A stretch of 64,000 nucleotides of DNA from Emergencia timonensis (GTDB taxonomy: Bacteria > Bacillota > Clostridia > Peptostreptococcales > Anaerovoracaceae), in assembly GCF_900086585.1 (NCBI RefSeq), contig NZ_FLKM01000009.1, positions 1,488,001 to 1,552,000 on the forward strand, read 5' to 3'. Positions 44,024 to 53,302 of this stretch are shown here, one piece after another. Made by a program: the position numbers and the translations under genes. Each line of letters opens with the position of its first letter. The stretch's first letter is position 1. The notes below the pieces were generated by a model, which searched no databases, was not told where the DNA came from, and was given only the letters and a program-made list of their open reading frames with translations.

Positions 44024-44477
44024 AGTTTTTCCGGTATTCGTACCGTCAGACGGAAAAAAAGTCATCGTTTTCGGCGGCGGTAAAATCGCCAGCCGCAGGG
44101 TCAGGTCACTGATGGAGTTCGACTTTGACGTGACAGTAGTGTCCAGCTCAATCACCGAAGAAATCAGAGATTTTGCCGATGCTGGCAGTTTGACCTATAT
44201 CGAGGGCAGATATCGTCCATCTTATATCGACGACCAATTCATGGTCATCGCCTGTACCGACGACAGGGAAGTGAACCGGAGCATCGGTTTTATCGCAAAG
44301 GAACACGGGTGCTTGGTCAGTGTCTGTGACAGTAAAGAGGAGTGTAATTTCTTTTTTCCTGCTATCGCAGTCAATGACGAGGTGACGGCGGGAATCGTCG
44401 GCAGCGGAAGAACTCATCATATTACGAAGAGAGCCGCTGCAGAAGTTAGAAAGATTATTGAAGGAAAGGCGTACTGA
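44013..44477 (+). CDS. sirC: precorrin-2 dehydrogenase (siroheme synthase N-terminal domain)
   Basis: 154 residues equal to the NAD-binding part of CysG/Met8: PVFVPSDGKKVIVFGGGKIA, SRRVRSLMEFDFDVTVVSSS and VIACTDDREVNRSIG. Oxidises precorrin-2 to sirohydrochlorin. No methylase or ferrochelatase domain. GGAGG 6 bases upstream; overlaps cbiJ by 11 bases and hemC by 1. Confidence 0.92.
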   Translation: MENRVFPVFVPSDGKKVIVFGGGKIASRRVRSLMEFDFDVTVVSSSITEEIRDFADAGSLTYIEGRYRPSYIDDQFMVIACTDDREVNRSIGFIAKEHGCLVSVCDSKEECNFFFPAIAVNDEVTAGIVGSGRTHHITKRAAAEVRKIIEGKAY

Positions 44478-45343
44478 TGAAAGTAGTAGTAGGAAGCCGT
44501 GAAAGTAAGCTGGCTGTCATTCAGTCAGAGATGGTGATCAGAGCCATCAAAGAATACGACGAGAATATCGACGTGGAACTGGTCACCATGAAGACCACGG
44601 GAGACATCATTTTAGATAAGACGCTGGATAAAATCGGCGGCAAGGGACTCTTCGTCAAGGAATTGGATAAGGCTTTGATGGATAAAAGGGCAGACTTGAC
44701 GGTTCACAGTCTCAAAGATATGCCCATGGAGGTTCCTGATGACTTACCCCTTCTCGCTTTTTCAAAGAGGGAAGACCCAAGGGATGCTTTCATTTTGCCA
44801 GCAGGAGCCTCTGAAATCGATTTCAGCAAGCCGATCGGCTGCTCTAGTCTCAGGAGAAAACTGCAGCTTGAAAAACTTTTTCCGCAGGCCAGCTTTAAAC
44901 CCATTCGCGGTAACGTACAGACGCGTCTTAAAAAACTAGACAGCGGCGAATATGGCGCTATCGTTTTGGCATATGCGGGAATCAAGAGATTGGGTCTTGA
45001 AGAAAGAGTCAGCAGGCTGTTTTCAATCGAAGAAATTCTTCCGGCAGCCTGCCAGGGGATTTTGGTGGTCCAGGGCAGAGCGGGATATGAAGTGCCGTAT
45101 CTTGCTGGCTTTGCAGACGAAGAAACAAAACTGATCGCGCTGGCAGAGAGAAGCTATGTGAGAACCTTAGACGGCGGGTGCAGTTCGCCGGTTGCGGCCT
45201 ACGCATGCATAGACGGCGAGGAAATCACAATTCAAGGTTTTTACGTTGACGAAGAAGAAAACCAGTACATAGATTCCATCAAAGGTAGTAAATACGAGGG
45301 CGAGGCTTTGGGTAAAGAGCTGGCGCTGCGGATGAAAGGGTAA
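44477..45343 (+). CDS. hemC: porphobilinogen deaminase (hydroxymethylbilane synthase)
   Basis: 288 residues; polymerises four porphobilinogens into hydroxymethylbilane. VVVGSRESKLAVIQSEMV, FVKELDKALMDKRADLTVHS, RRKLQLEKLFP and the dipyrromethane cofactor Cys235 in LDGGCSSPVAAYA. Coupled to sirC; AAGGAAAGG upstream. Confidence 0.97.
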   Translation: MKVVVGSRESKLAVIQSEMVIRAIKEYDENIDVELVTMKTTGDIILDKTLDKIGGKGLFVKELDKALMDKRADLTVHSLKDMPMEVPDDLPLLAFSKREDPRDAFILPAGASEIDFSKPIGCSSLRRKLQLEKLFPQASFKPIRGNVQTRLKKLDSGEYGAIVLAYAGIKRLGLEERVSRLFSIEEILPAACQGILVVQGRAGYEVPYLAGFADEETKLIALAERSYVRTLDGGCSSPVAAYACIDGEEITIQGFYVDEEENQYIDSIKGSKYEGEALGKELALRMKG

Positions 45344-45348
45344 AGAAT

Positions 45349-46827
45349 ATGGCAACAGGTAAAGTATATTTAGTGGGGGCAGGTCCGGGAGATCAGGAGC
45401 TGCTGACCGTAAAAGCCGTCAGATTAATACAGGAAGCGGAGGTGATCGTCTTTGATAGACTGGTTTCTGGCAGCATCATGAATCTGATTCCGGAAGGAAC
45501 TGCGCTGATCGATGTGGGCAAAAACGTAGGAAATCACCCGGTTCCTCAGCATGAAATCAACGAGATTCTCCTCAGAGAAGCTTCCGCCGGGAAAATGGTG
45601 GTTCGTCTCAAAGGCGGAGATCCCTTTGTCTTTGGCAGAGGCGGGGAGGAGTTAGAGCTGCTCTCAGAAAATGACGTGCCTTTCGAAGTGGTGCCAGGTA
45701 TTACTTCCAGCATTTCGGTTCCTGCCTATGCAGGTATTCCTGTCACGCATAGAGACTTTTGTTCTTCCTTACATATCATTACAGGTCATGCCAAGGCCGG
45801 TGCAGAGTTGTCCATCGATTTCGACGCTTTAGTCAGGCTCGGCGGCACCTTGATTTTCATGATGAGCGTGTCTACTGTGGGAAAAATTGCAGCGGGCTTG
45901 ATGGCTGCGGGCATGGCGGAAACGATGCCTTGCGCAGTGATTGAAAACGGGACTTATCCGAAGCAGAGGAAATTTATTTCTGATTTGGCGCGCATAGAGG
46001 AAACCGTTAGAGAAAATCAGGTAAAATCCCCTTCTGTCATCGCTGTGGGAAAAGTCTGCACTCTTTCAGAACAATTCGACTGGTTTGGTCACAAGCCCCT
46101 GAAAGGTAGACGAATCATCGTCACCCAACCCAGAAGCAAAGCCTCCAAGCTGGAAAGCAAACTGCGCAGTCTAGGTGTAGAGACCATGCTCTATCCTTGC
46201 ATTAAAACAGACTTTATCAGGCCGCTGGAGCCGCCCATTGCAGAATATGACACGCTGGTGTTCACCAGCACAGAAGGAGTGCGTTCCTTCTTTACCTGGC
46301 TCCTTAACAGCGGTAAAGATAGCCGGGACATTGCCGGCAAACGTCTCGCCTGTATTGGCAGCGCCACAGCAGAGGCGCTTAGAGAATTCGGCTTAACGGC
46401 GGATTTTGTGCCTTCTGTCTATGACGGCGAACACCTTGGAAAGGAAATGGTTTCAGAGAAGTTTGTAACTGATGAGAATCGCGTGATTCTGCTCAGGGCG
46501 AAGATTGGAACCCAGGACTTGACAGAGGCCCTGGACGCTGGCGGCATCCGCTATTTGGATTACCCAGTCTATGAGACTTCCTATGTAGAACACGAAGAAA
46601 TATACGATTTAGAAAGCTGGGATTACGTGACCTTTACTAGCAAATCCTGTGTCGATGGGTTCGTCAATACACAGAAACGAAAAGATTTTGCAGGCATCCG
46701 CGCTCTGTGCATCGGGAAACAGACAGCGGCAGAAGCTGCTAAGTTCGGATTTGATACAGTAATTTCAGATACTGCTACAATTGACAGTATGATTGAGAAA
46801 GTTAACGACAAAGTCCAAGCCAGCTAA
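45349..46827 (+). CDS. cobA-hemD: fused uroporphyrinogen-III C-methyltransferase / uroporphyrinogen-III synthase
   Basis: 492-residue fusion. N-terminal CobA (about 1-245: VGAGPGDQELLTVKAVRLIQ, VRLKGGDPFVFGRGGEELEL, GIPVTHRDFCSSLHIITGH) makes precorrin-2; C-terminal HemD (about 252-490: GRRIIVTQPRSKASKLESKL, FTSTEGVRSFFTWL, FTSKSCVDGFV) cyclises hydroxymethylbilane. The HemD product passes straight to CobA. Such fusions are common in Clostridia. The last five codons (VQAS plus stop) lie inside the first unit of repeat locus B. Confidence 0.95.
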   Translation: MATGKVYLVGAGPGDQELLTVKAVRLIQEAEVIVFDRLVSGSIMNLIPEGTALIDVGKNVGNHPVPQHEINEILLREASAGKMVVRLKGGDPFVFGRGGEELELLSENDVPFEVVPGITSSISVPAYAGIPVTHRDFCSSLHIITGHAKAGAELSIDFDALVRLGGTLIFMMSVSTVGKIAAGLMAAGMAETMPCAVIENGTYPKQRKFISDLARIEETVRENQVKSPSVIAVGKVCTLSEQFDWFGHKPLKGRRIIVTQPRSKASKLESKLRSLGVETMLYPCIKTDFIRPLEPPIAEYDTLVFTSTEGVRSFFTWLLNSGKDSRDIAGKRLACIGSATAEALREFGLTADFVPSVYDGEHLGKEMVSEKFVTDENRVILLRAKIGTQDLTEALDAGGIRYLDYPVYETSYVEHEEIYDLESWDYVTFTSKSCVDGFVNTQKRKDFAGIRALCIGKQTAAEAAKFGFDTVISDTATIDSMIEKVNDKVQAS

Positions 46828-46978
46828 AGCCGGGGACTTTAAGCATAAGGTCTCCCCGACAATTTGTTGGGCGACCTAACCACATTTGCAAGGCAAATGT
46901 ATGGTAGGTCCCCTGTGAGGATTGCAGTGCTTCAGCACGTGGCAATCTACGGCACACAAATTGGGGCGAGAACCATTA
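46804..46978 (+). repeat. structured intergenic repeat, locus B unit 1 (with inserted module)
   Basis: Starts AACGAC inside the cobA-hemD coding end. Hairpin 1 AAAGTCC..GCCAGC-TAA-AGCCGGGGACTTT contains the TAA stop; linker AAGCATAAGG; hairpin 2 TCTCC..CAATTTG / CAAATTG..GGCGAGA is split by the inverted module at 46869-46953; ends ACCATTA. Outside the insertion it is almost identical to unit 2. Confidence 0.85.
46869..46953 (-). repeat. 85-nt structured module, inverted copy
   Basis: Read on the minus strand it starts GCCGTAG and contains the AGGGGACCT core, the GACCTACC..ACATTTG hairpin and the AGGTCGCCC end, as in the copies at 38794 and 55859. It sits exactly in the TTT loop of hairpin 2 that is uninterrupted in the adjoining unit 2. 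Confidence 0.8.
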
Positions 46979-47069
46979 TACGACAAAGTCCAAGCCAGCT
47001 AAAGCCGGGGACTTTAAGCATAAGGTCTCCCCGACAATTTGTTTCACAAATTGGGGGCGAGAACCATTA
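46979..47069 (+). repeat. structured intergenic repeat, locus B unit 2
   Basis: TACGAC, hairpin 1 AAAGTCC..AGC-TAA-AGC..GGGGACTTT, linker AAGCATAAGG, hairpin 2 TCTCCCCGACAATTTG-TTT-CACAAATTGGGGGCGAGA, ACCATTA. AAGGAG immediately after is the hemB ribosome binding site. Confidence 0.85.
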
Positions 47070-47082
47070 AGGAGTGATTGTG

Positions 47083-48063
47083 ATGATTAACAGACCAAGA
47101 AGGCTTAGAGAAAATCCATTGATCAGAGGCATGGTTCGTGAGACCAGGGCATCAAAGGACAGTTTGATTTATCCGATATTCTTTGAAGAAGGGAAGGATA
47201 TCAAGGCGCCGATTTCTGCCATGGACGGGCAATTTCGTTATAGCCCGGACAGAGCAAAAGAAATCATCGACCAGTGCCTTGCCCACGGAGTCAGCAAAGT
47301 ATTGCTCTTCGGCATTCCCAAGGAAAAGGATGAAATGGGCAGCCAGGCATATGCCGAAAATGGCATTGTGCAGCAGGCTGTGCGCGCTATTAAAGAAGAA
47401 TATAAAGAGCAGATTTACGTGATTACCGACGTGTGCATGTGCGAATACACATCCCACGGTCATTGCGGCATTCTCTGCGGACATGACGTTGATAACGACC
47501 AAACTTTAGAGTATCTGTCGGCTACAGCTGTGTCTCATGCGGCGGCCGGTGCTGACATGGTGGCTCCATCGGATATGATGGACGGTCGCATTGCGGCGCT
47601 GAGAGCGGGACTGGACGAGAATGGCTTTAAGAATACGCCGATTATGAGCTACGCCATTAAATACGCCTCAAAGTTCTATGGGCCGTTCAGAGAAGCGGCA
47701 GGTTCCGCGCCGTCTTTCGGAGACAGAAAAACCTATCAGATGGACCCTCACAATGTGCGCGAAGCTATGAAGGAAGCAGCTCTGGATGAAGCAGAAGGGG
47801 CCGACATCTTGATGGTAAAGCCGGCGCTATCCTATCTGGATATCATAAAGGAGCTCTCCTACAATACCAACCTCCCGATTGCAACTTACAGCGTCAGCGG
47901 AGAATATGCTATGATTAAGAATGCCGGGAAAGCCGGACTTGTAGATGAGTATGGCATCATGTGTGAAACTGCCACTTCTATGTACAGAGCAGGCAGCGAT
48001 ATCATCATGACTTATTATGCCATGGAAATTGCAGATGCCATTCAGAGAGGAGATATCGGATAA
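47083..48063 (+). CDS. hemB: delta-aminolevulinic acid dehydratase (porphobilinogen synthase)
   Basis: Condenses two 5-aminolevulinates into porphobilinogen. 326 residues: RPRRLRENPLIRGMVRET, zinc-type Cys cluster DVCMCEYTSHGHCGI, MVAPSDMMDGRI, active Lys in MSYAIKYASKFYGPF and MVKPALSYLDI. ATG 47083 is 8 bases after AAGGAG; the outer GTG at 47074 overlaps the ribosome binding site. Overlaps hemL by one base. Confidence 0.97.
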   Translation: MINRPRRLRENPLIRGMVRETRASKDSLIYPIFFEEGKDIKAPISAMDGQFRYSPDRAKEIIDQCLAHGVSKVLLFGIPKEKDEMGSQAYAENGIVQQAVRAIKEEYKEQIYVITDVCMCEYTSHGHCGILCGHDVDNDQTLEYLSATAVSHAAAGADMVAPSDMMDGRIAALRAGLDENGFKNTPIMSYAIKYASKFYGPFREAAGSAPSFGDRKTYQMDPHNVREAMKEAALDEAEGADILMVKPALSYLDIIKELSYNTNLPIATYSVSGEYAMIKNAGKAGLVDEYGIMCETATSMYRAGSDIIMTYYAMEIADAIQRGDIG

Positions 48064-49328
48064 TGAGCAAAACTTCACAGCAGCTATTTGAAAGAGCACA
48101 GAAGGTCATGCCTGGCGGGGTTAACAGCCCGGTCAGAGCATTCAAGTCGGTCGGACTGACGCCAAAGTTTATCGATAAAGCCAAAGGCAACAAAATCTAC
48201 GACATTGAAGGCAATGAATACTTGGACTATGTTGGTTCCTGGGGCCCGATGATTTTGGGACACGCAGACCCAAAGGTAGTGCAAGCGGTGCAGTGCAGAG
48301 TGGAAAAAGGACTTAGCTTCGGCGCGTGTACGGAGTTGGAAGTGGAGTTGGCAGAGCTGATTACCTCCAATATCCAGCATATTGATATGATCAGAATGGT
48401 CAACAGCGGTACGGAAGCAGTTATGAGCGCCTTACGGCTTGCCAGAGGATATACCAAGAAAAACAAGATCATCAAGTTTGAAGGCTGTTATCACGGTCAC
48501 AGTGACGCGATGCTGGTAAAGGCAGGTTCTGGTGCTATGACTTTTGGCGATCCTGACAGTGCCGGCGTAACAAAGGGCGCTGCAGAGGACACTCTGCTGG
48601 CCAGGTATAACGATCTGAACAGCGTAGAAGCTCTGATGAAAGAGAACAAAGAGGACGTAGCCTGCGTGATCGTGGAAGCAACGGCAGCCAACATGGGCGT
48701 AGTTCCAGCGGCCGCTGGTTTCCTAGCCGGACTTCGCAGTCTGTGCGATCAGTACGGCGCACTTTTGATCTTTGACGAGGTAATCACAGGTTTTAGACTG
48801 GCTTTCGGCGGCGCCGCAGCATACTTTGGTGTGAAGCCTGACCTGGTGACGTATGGTAAAATTATCGGCGGCGGTATGCCGGTAGGAGCGTATGGCGGCC
48901 GCAGAGAAATTATGGAGAATGTATCCCCGATGGGAAGTGTTTATCAAGCGGGAACGTTATCTGGAAATCCAATCGCGATGACAGCGGGAATTGAAACGCT
49001 GAAGCAGCTGCTCAGCGAGCCAGAGATTTATGATCGGATTAACGAGATGGGAGCCTACCTGGCAGACGGCTTGCGCCGGATCAGCGGTTTTACTGTCAAC
49101 AACATCGGCTCTTTAGTCTGTATGTTCTATACCAAAGAGCCAGTTGTCGATTATGACAGCGCCTGTAAGTCTGACACAGTTGGGTTCAGCCACGTGTTCA
49201 GAGAACTTCTGGCAGAGGGCATTTACGTGGCGCCGTCCCAGTACGAAGCCATGTTCCTGAATACGGCATTTACAAAGGAAGAACTGAATTTTACAATCGA
49301 AACCTACAGAAAGATTTTGACACGATAA
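48063..49328 (+). CDS. hemL: glutamate-1-semialdehyde 2,1-aminomutase
   Basis: 421 residues, PLP aminotransferase class III: QKVMPGGVNSPVRAFKSVGL, FEGCYHGHSDAMLVKAGSGA, IFDEVITGFRLAFGGA, and PLP-lysine motif TYGKIIGGGMPVGAYGG. Converts the HemA product to 5-aminolevulinate. Coupled to hemB by a one-base overlap. Confidence 0.97.
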   Translation: MSKTSQQLFERAQKVMPGGVNSPVRAFKSVGLTPKFIDKAKGNKIYDIEGNEYLDYVGSWGPMILGHADPKVVQAVQCRVEKGLSFGACTELEVELAELITSNIQHIDMIRMVNSGTEAVMSALRLARGYTKKNKIIKFEGCYHGHSDAMLVKAGSGAMTFGDPDSAGVTKGAAEDTLLARYNDLNSVEALMKENKEDVACVIVEATAANMGVVPAAAGFLAGLRSLCDQYGALLIFDEVITGFRLAFGGAAAYFGVKPDLVTYGKIIGGGMPVGAYGGRREIMENVSPMGSVYQAGTLSGNPIAMTAGIETLKQLLSEPEIYDRINEMGAYLADGLRRISGFTVNNIGSLVCMFYTKEPVVDYDSACKSDTVGFSHVFRELLAEGIYVAPSQYEAMFLNTAFTKEELNFTIETYRKILTR

Positions 49329-49355
49329 AAAGAGTTATAGTAGTAGTTCCTAATT

Positions 49356-49385
49356 CTTAACTAGTCCGAACTCGGACTAGTTAAG
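49356..49385. repeat. perfect 13-bp inverted repeat between hemL and cbiX
   Basis: CTTAACTAGTCCG (49356-49368), 4-base loop, exact complement (49373-49385). No T-run follows, so it is more an mRNA-processing or stabilising hairpin, or a DNA site, than a terminator. Confidence 0.6.
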
Positions 49386-49420
49386 AGTCGGCATAGATAT
49401 ATATGAGCAAAGGAGTCAAT

Positions 49421-49777
49421 ATGAGAGGCGTACTAATTTTAGCACATGGCAGCAGAGTAGAGGCGACAAAGAAAACAATCAACGAAGTAGTAGACATGGT
49501 AAGAAGCAAAATATCCGACATGCCTATCCAGATTGCATACATGGAGTTTTGTGAAGAGAACATCGAACATGGCATCAAGACCTTGGTTGATAAAGGGGTT
49601 ACGGAAATTAAAGCAGTGCCTTACTTTCTCTTTGAGGGCATCCATATCAAAGAAGATATCCCCAATGAAATCGGCGAGATTTTAAAAGATTACCCCAATG
49701 TAAAGCTGGAAATGGGCCACACTTTGGGCGTGGACGAGAGGCTGGCGGATATTTTAGTTGATAGAATAAAAGGATAA
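49421..49777 (+). CDS. cbiX: sirohydrochlorin cobaltochelatase, short form
   Basis: 118 residues, the small homodimeric CbiX type. Metal/acid-base His9 in LILAHGSRVEA and VPYFLFEGIHIKEDIPNEIG with the second His. Inserts cobalt into sirohydrochlorin, committing to cobalamin. AAAGGAG is 6 bases before ATG 49421; the upstream in-frame ATG 49403 lacks a ribosome binding site. Confidence 0.93.
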   Translation: MRGVLILAHGSRVEATKKTINEVVDMVRSKISDMPIQIAYMEFCEENIEHGIKTLVDKGVTEIKAVPYFLFEGIHIKEDIPNEIGEILKDYPNVKLEMGHTLGVDERLADILVDRIKG

Positions 49778-49783
49778 TTGACG

Positions 49784-50986
49784 ATGAAAGTAATTGTAGT
49801 GGGTGCAGGCCCAGGGGCGCTGGCAGATTTTACAGGAAGAGCGACAGACGCCGTGAAAGAAGCAGATATCGTTCTGACTTCGGACAGGCTGGCGCAGCCT
49901 TTAAAACAACTGAATGGGAATGTGCGGATTTTGGGCGTCATGGATACGGCAGCGTTTATCAATGATAAGGCGGGCGAAGATATGAAGATCTGTGTCTGCG
50001 CATCTGGTGACACAGGCTTTTACAGCATAGCATCTACACTGGCTAAAAAAATCGATCCGGCCATCGACCTGGAATTCATCAGCGGCATCGGCAGTTTAGC
50101 CTATTTTGCAGCGAAAGTCAAAATGGGGTATGAGGACATGAAGCTTGTCAGTCTTCATGGAAAGGACAAGTCCATCGTTCCTTATGTCTGCTACAATGAG
50201 CGGGTTTTCACCCTCACCGGCGGCAGCATCAAGGCCCATGATATTATAAAGAGCTTACGAGAGGCAGGACTTAGCAATGTCACCCTCTATATCGGTGAAA
50301 AGTTGTCAATGGAAGAAGAAAGAATCGTCAAAGGGTCACCGGCAGAACTGGCTGATGCAGTATTTGACGATCTCACAGTGATGATTATCGAGAACAAAGA
50401 TTATGTAAACCGATATGTAACCCTAAAAGATGGAGATTTTGTACGGGGAAAAAGCCCGATGACAAAAGAAGCGGTGCGCAATCTATCAGTATCTGCCTTG
50501 GAGATAGAGCCTGCTGACATAGTCTACGACATCGGGGCAGGGACTGGTTCCGTTACCTGCGCCATGGCGCTTAAGGCCTGCGAGTCCATGGTCTACGCTT
50601 TGGAAAAAGAAGACTATGCCGTAAATTTAGTCAAAGAGAACATGGAAAAGACTGGCGCACGGAATATCATCATCAGACAGGCGGCGGCGCCAGATGGAAT
50701 TGCAGCCTTCCCTGCTGCGGATAAAGTGTTTATCGGCGGCAGCACTGGGAATCTGAAGGGCATTATAGAGACTATTTTGGCGCAAAATGATAAAGCCGTA
50801 TTCGTCATTACAGCAGTCACCTTGGAAACCATCTCACAATCAGTAGATGTATTAAAAACGCTGGGTATGGAGATGGACATTACTTGTGCAAACATTTCCC
50901 AGGCGCAGAAGTTAGGACGGTACAATCTGATGAAAGCAGAGAATCCAGTCTATATTATAAAAGGAGCAAAGACCTTTGAAAAGTAA
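49784..50986 (+). CDS. cbiET: fused cobalt-precorrin-7 C5- and cobalt-precorrin-6B C15-methyltransferase (CbiE-CbiT)
   Basis: 400-residue fusion (CobL-like): CbiE methylase at about 1-200 (VVGAGPGALADFTGRATDAV, FISGIGSLAYFAAK) and CbiT at about 205-400 with SAM motif VYDIGAGTGSVTCAMALKA and DKVFIGGSTGNLKGII. Adds the C5 and C15 methyls and decarboxylates the C12 acetate. ATG 49784 with AAAGGA about 10 bases upstream. Confidence 0.94.
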   Translation: MKVIVVGAGPGALADFTGRATDAVKEADIVLTSDRLAQPLKQLNGNVRILGVMDTAAFINDKAGEDMKICVCASGDTGFYSIASTLAKKIDPAIDLEFISGIGSLAYFAAKVKMGYEDMKLVSLHGKDKSIVPYVCYNERVFTLTGGSIKAHDIIKSLREAGLSNVTLYIGEKLSMEEERIVKGSPAELADAVFDDLTVMIIENKDYVNRYVTLKDGDFVRGKSPMTKEAVRNLSVSALEIEPADIVYDIGAGTGSVTCAMALKACESMVYALEKEDYAVNLVKENMEKTGARNIIIRQAAAPDGIAAFPAADKVFIGGSTGNLKGIIETILAQNDKAVFVITAVTLETISQSVDVLKTLGMEMDITCANISQAQKLGRYNLMKAENPVYIIKGAKTFEK

Positions 50987-52346
50987 AATCAACAGAGTTC
51001 TGCTGGCCGGCACTGGAAGCGGATGCGGCAAGACTACAGTAGTCTGCGGACTTTTAAAAGCCTTGGCGGATCGCGGACAGAAAGCGGCCAGCTTTAAATG
51101 TGGTCCAGACTACATCGATCCTATGTTTCACAGCGAAATTATCGGTACAAAATCGAGAAATCTGGATTTGTATCTCTGCTCGGCCGATACGGTAAAATAT
51201 CTGCTGTCAAAAGACGCAGCCGGTTTTGACGTAGCGATTATCGAAGGCGTCATGGGAATGTACGACGGTTTGGGATTTGAAACTGACGATTTTTCAGCCA
51301 ACCATATTTCTCGGGAAACCCAGACGCCGGAACTTTTGATCGTTAATGTAAAAGGCAAGAGCCTCTCCCTTTTAGCCGAAATTTCAGGTTATCTCAATTT
51401 TGCTGAAAATCAAGTGCAGGGAGTGATTCTGAACAATTGCGCAAAGGGAATGTATCCAGTATATCGAAAAATGATTGAGGAAAAATTGAACCTGAAGGTT
51501 TATGGATTTCTTCCTCAACTGAAAGAAGCGGAAATCGGCAGCAGACATCTGGGACTTGTAACGGCCCAGGAGATAGAAGACTTAAAAACGAAAATCGAAA
51601 TAATGGGAAAGGCGGCAGCAGAGTCACTGGATCTGGACGGCATTCTCGCCTTGGCAGAATCCACGCCAGAGCTTACATATGAAGAGCTTCAAGTAACTCC
51701 GGTCTGCAAAAAGCCAGTGAAGATCGGTGTCGCCAAAGACAAAGCCTTTTGTTTTTATTATGAAGATAATTTTGAATTACTTACAGCTTTGGGTGGTGAG
51801 CTGGTGTTTTTTTCACCTATGGAAGACGATGCACTGCCAGAAGGCATCTGCGGATTGATTTTAGGAGGAGGCTATCCCGAAGAGCATCTGAAGCGTTTGA
51901 CGGCAAATCAGTCTATGATGTCCTCAATCAAAGAAGCGGCAGGAAAAGGGATGCCCATTTATGCGGAGTGCGGTGGGTTCATGTACCTGGGCCGCACCAT
52001 CACGAAGGATGGCGAAACTTTTGAGACCGTAGGTGTTATCGACGGCAATTCCCAAATGACAGAGGGGCTGGTTCGATTTGGCTACAAGACCCTCACTGCC
52101 AACCGTGATAATTTGATGTGTAAAGCAGGAGAGCAGATTAGGTGTCATGAGTTCCATTACAGTGACACAGATCATCATGGGGATGGTTTTACAGCGGCAA
52201 AGAGCAGCGGCAAGTGCTGGCAGGCCGTCGTGGCGAGCGATACCATCTTTGCAGGTTATCCTCATCTCCATCTGTGGAGCAATCGCCGCTTTGCGGAGAA
52301 TTTTGTCAGGAAATGCGGTGAGTTTGGAGGACGGTTATGGAGATAG
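50976..52346 (+). CDS. cbiA: cobyrinate a,c-diamide synthase
   Basis: 456 residues: N-terminal ATP-binding domain with P-loop LAGTGSGCGKTTVVCGL and DYIDPMFH, C-terminal class I glutaminase with Cys in YAECGGFMYLGR and His in CHEFHYSD. Amidates the a and c side chains using glutamine. TTG start at 50976 with GGAG 9 bases upstream, overlapping cbiET by 11 bases. Confidence 0.94.
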   Translation: MKSKINRVLLAGTGSGCGKTTVVCGLLKALADRGQKAASFKCGPDYIDPMFHSEIIGTKSRNLDLYLCSADTVKYLLSKDAAGFDVAIIEGVMGMYDGLGFETDDFSANHISRETQTPELLIVNVKGKSLSLLAEISGYLNFAENQVQGVILNNCAKGMYPVYRKMIEEKLNLKVYGFLPQLKEAEIGSRHLGLVTAQEIEDLKTKIEIMGKAAAESLDLDGILALAESTPELTYEELQVTPVCKKPVKIGVAKDKAFCFYYEDNFELLTALGGELVFFSPMEDDALPEGICGLILGGGYPEEHLKRLTANQSMMSSIKEAAGKGMPIYAECGGFMYLGRTITKDGETFETVGVIDGNSQMTEGLVRFGYKTLTANRDNLMCKAGEQIRCHEFHYSDTDHHGDGFTAAKSSGKCWQAVVASDTIFAGYPHLHLWSNRRFAENFVRKCGEFGGRLWR

Positions 52347-53302
52347 TCATCATCGTCGCCGTGGCCTTTCTATTGGATCTGATCTTTGGCGATCCATATT
52401 GGCTGCCGCATCCTATTCGTCTGATCGGACTTCTAATCAGCGGGTGTGAAACGATACTTGGCAGAATTTTTCCGGAAAGTAAAAGAGGAGCATTGATTGC
52501 GGGAATCTTTCTGAACCTGATCGTCGTTGCGACATCCTTTGCAGTGCCTTTTTTTCTGCTGAAAGGTCTGGCGCTGATTAATCCTTGGCTGCGGTACGTG
52601 GTCGAAACCTTGTTCTGTTATCAGATTTTTGCGGGTAAATCTCTGAAACAAGAGAGTATGCGAGTGTATAAATACATCAAAGCAGGCGATTTACAGAACT
52701 CCAGAAAATATCTGTCCTGGATTGTGGGCCGGGATACCGAAAGCCTCGACTTTAAGCAGATTACGAAAGCTGTAGTGGAGACCGTGGCAGAAAATGCCTC
52801 TGACGGTGTGATCGCACCGATGATTTTTATGCTTCTCGGCGGAGCGCCTTTCGGTTTTTTATATAAAGGCGTCAATACCCTGGACTCTATGGTGGGATAT
52901 AAAAACGAAAAATACCTTTATTTTGGCAAATTCTCCGCCATTATTGATGATATCTTGAACTTTATTCCTGCAAGGATTACAGGGATGGCCATGGTGCTCG
53001 GTGCGTTTTTAGTCGGACTGGATGGCAAAAACGCCTGGAGGATTTTTTTGCGCGATCGACATAATCACGCCAGTCCCAACAGTGCAAATCCGGAATCTGC
53101 CTGTGCGGGCGCTCTAAACATCCAGCTGGCAGGGGACGCCTTTTATTTTGGAAAGCTATATAAGAAAAAGACGATCGGCGATGATAATAGAGCGGTTTCG
53201 GCGGAAGATATCGTGAAAGCAACGAATCTCATGTACGTTGCGTCCCTCTTGAGCCTCATCGTTTTTGAAGGAATCAGACTAATTTTGGTGGTATATTTAT
53301 GA
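52337..53302 (+). CDS. cbiB: adenosylcobinamide-phosphate synthase
   Basis: 321 residues, four to five transmembrane helices; family start LLDLIFGDPYWLPHPIRLIG, then VGRDTESLDFKQI, NASDGVIAPMIFMLLGGAPF and HASPNSANPESACAGALNIQ (stretches of 20 or fewer shown). Attaches aminopropanol phosphate to adenosylcobyric acid. GGAGG 5-6 bases before ATG; overlaps cbiA and the next gene. Confidence 0.95.
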   Translation: MEIVIIVAVAFLLDLIFGDPYWLPHPIRLIGLLISGCETILGRIFPESKRGALIAGIFLNLIVVATSFAVPFFLLKGLALINPWLRYVVETLFCYQIFAGKSLKQESMRVYKYIKAGDLQNSRKYLSWIVGRDTESLDFKQITKAVVETVAENASDGVIAPMIFMLLGGAPFGFLYKGVNTLDSMVGYKNEKYLYFGKFSAIIDDILNFIPARITGMAMVLGAFLVGLDGKNAWRIFLRDRHNHASPNSANPESACAGALNIQLAGDAFYFGKLYKKKTIGDDNRAVSAEDIVKATNLMYVASLLSLIVFEGIRLILVVYL

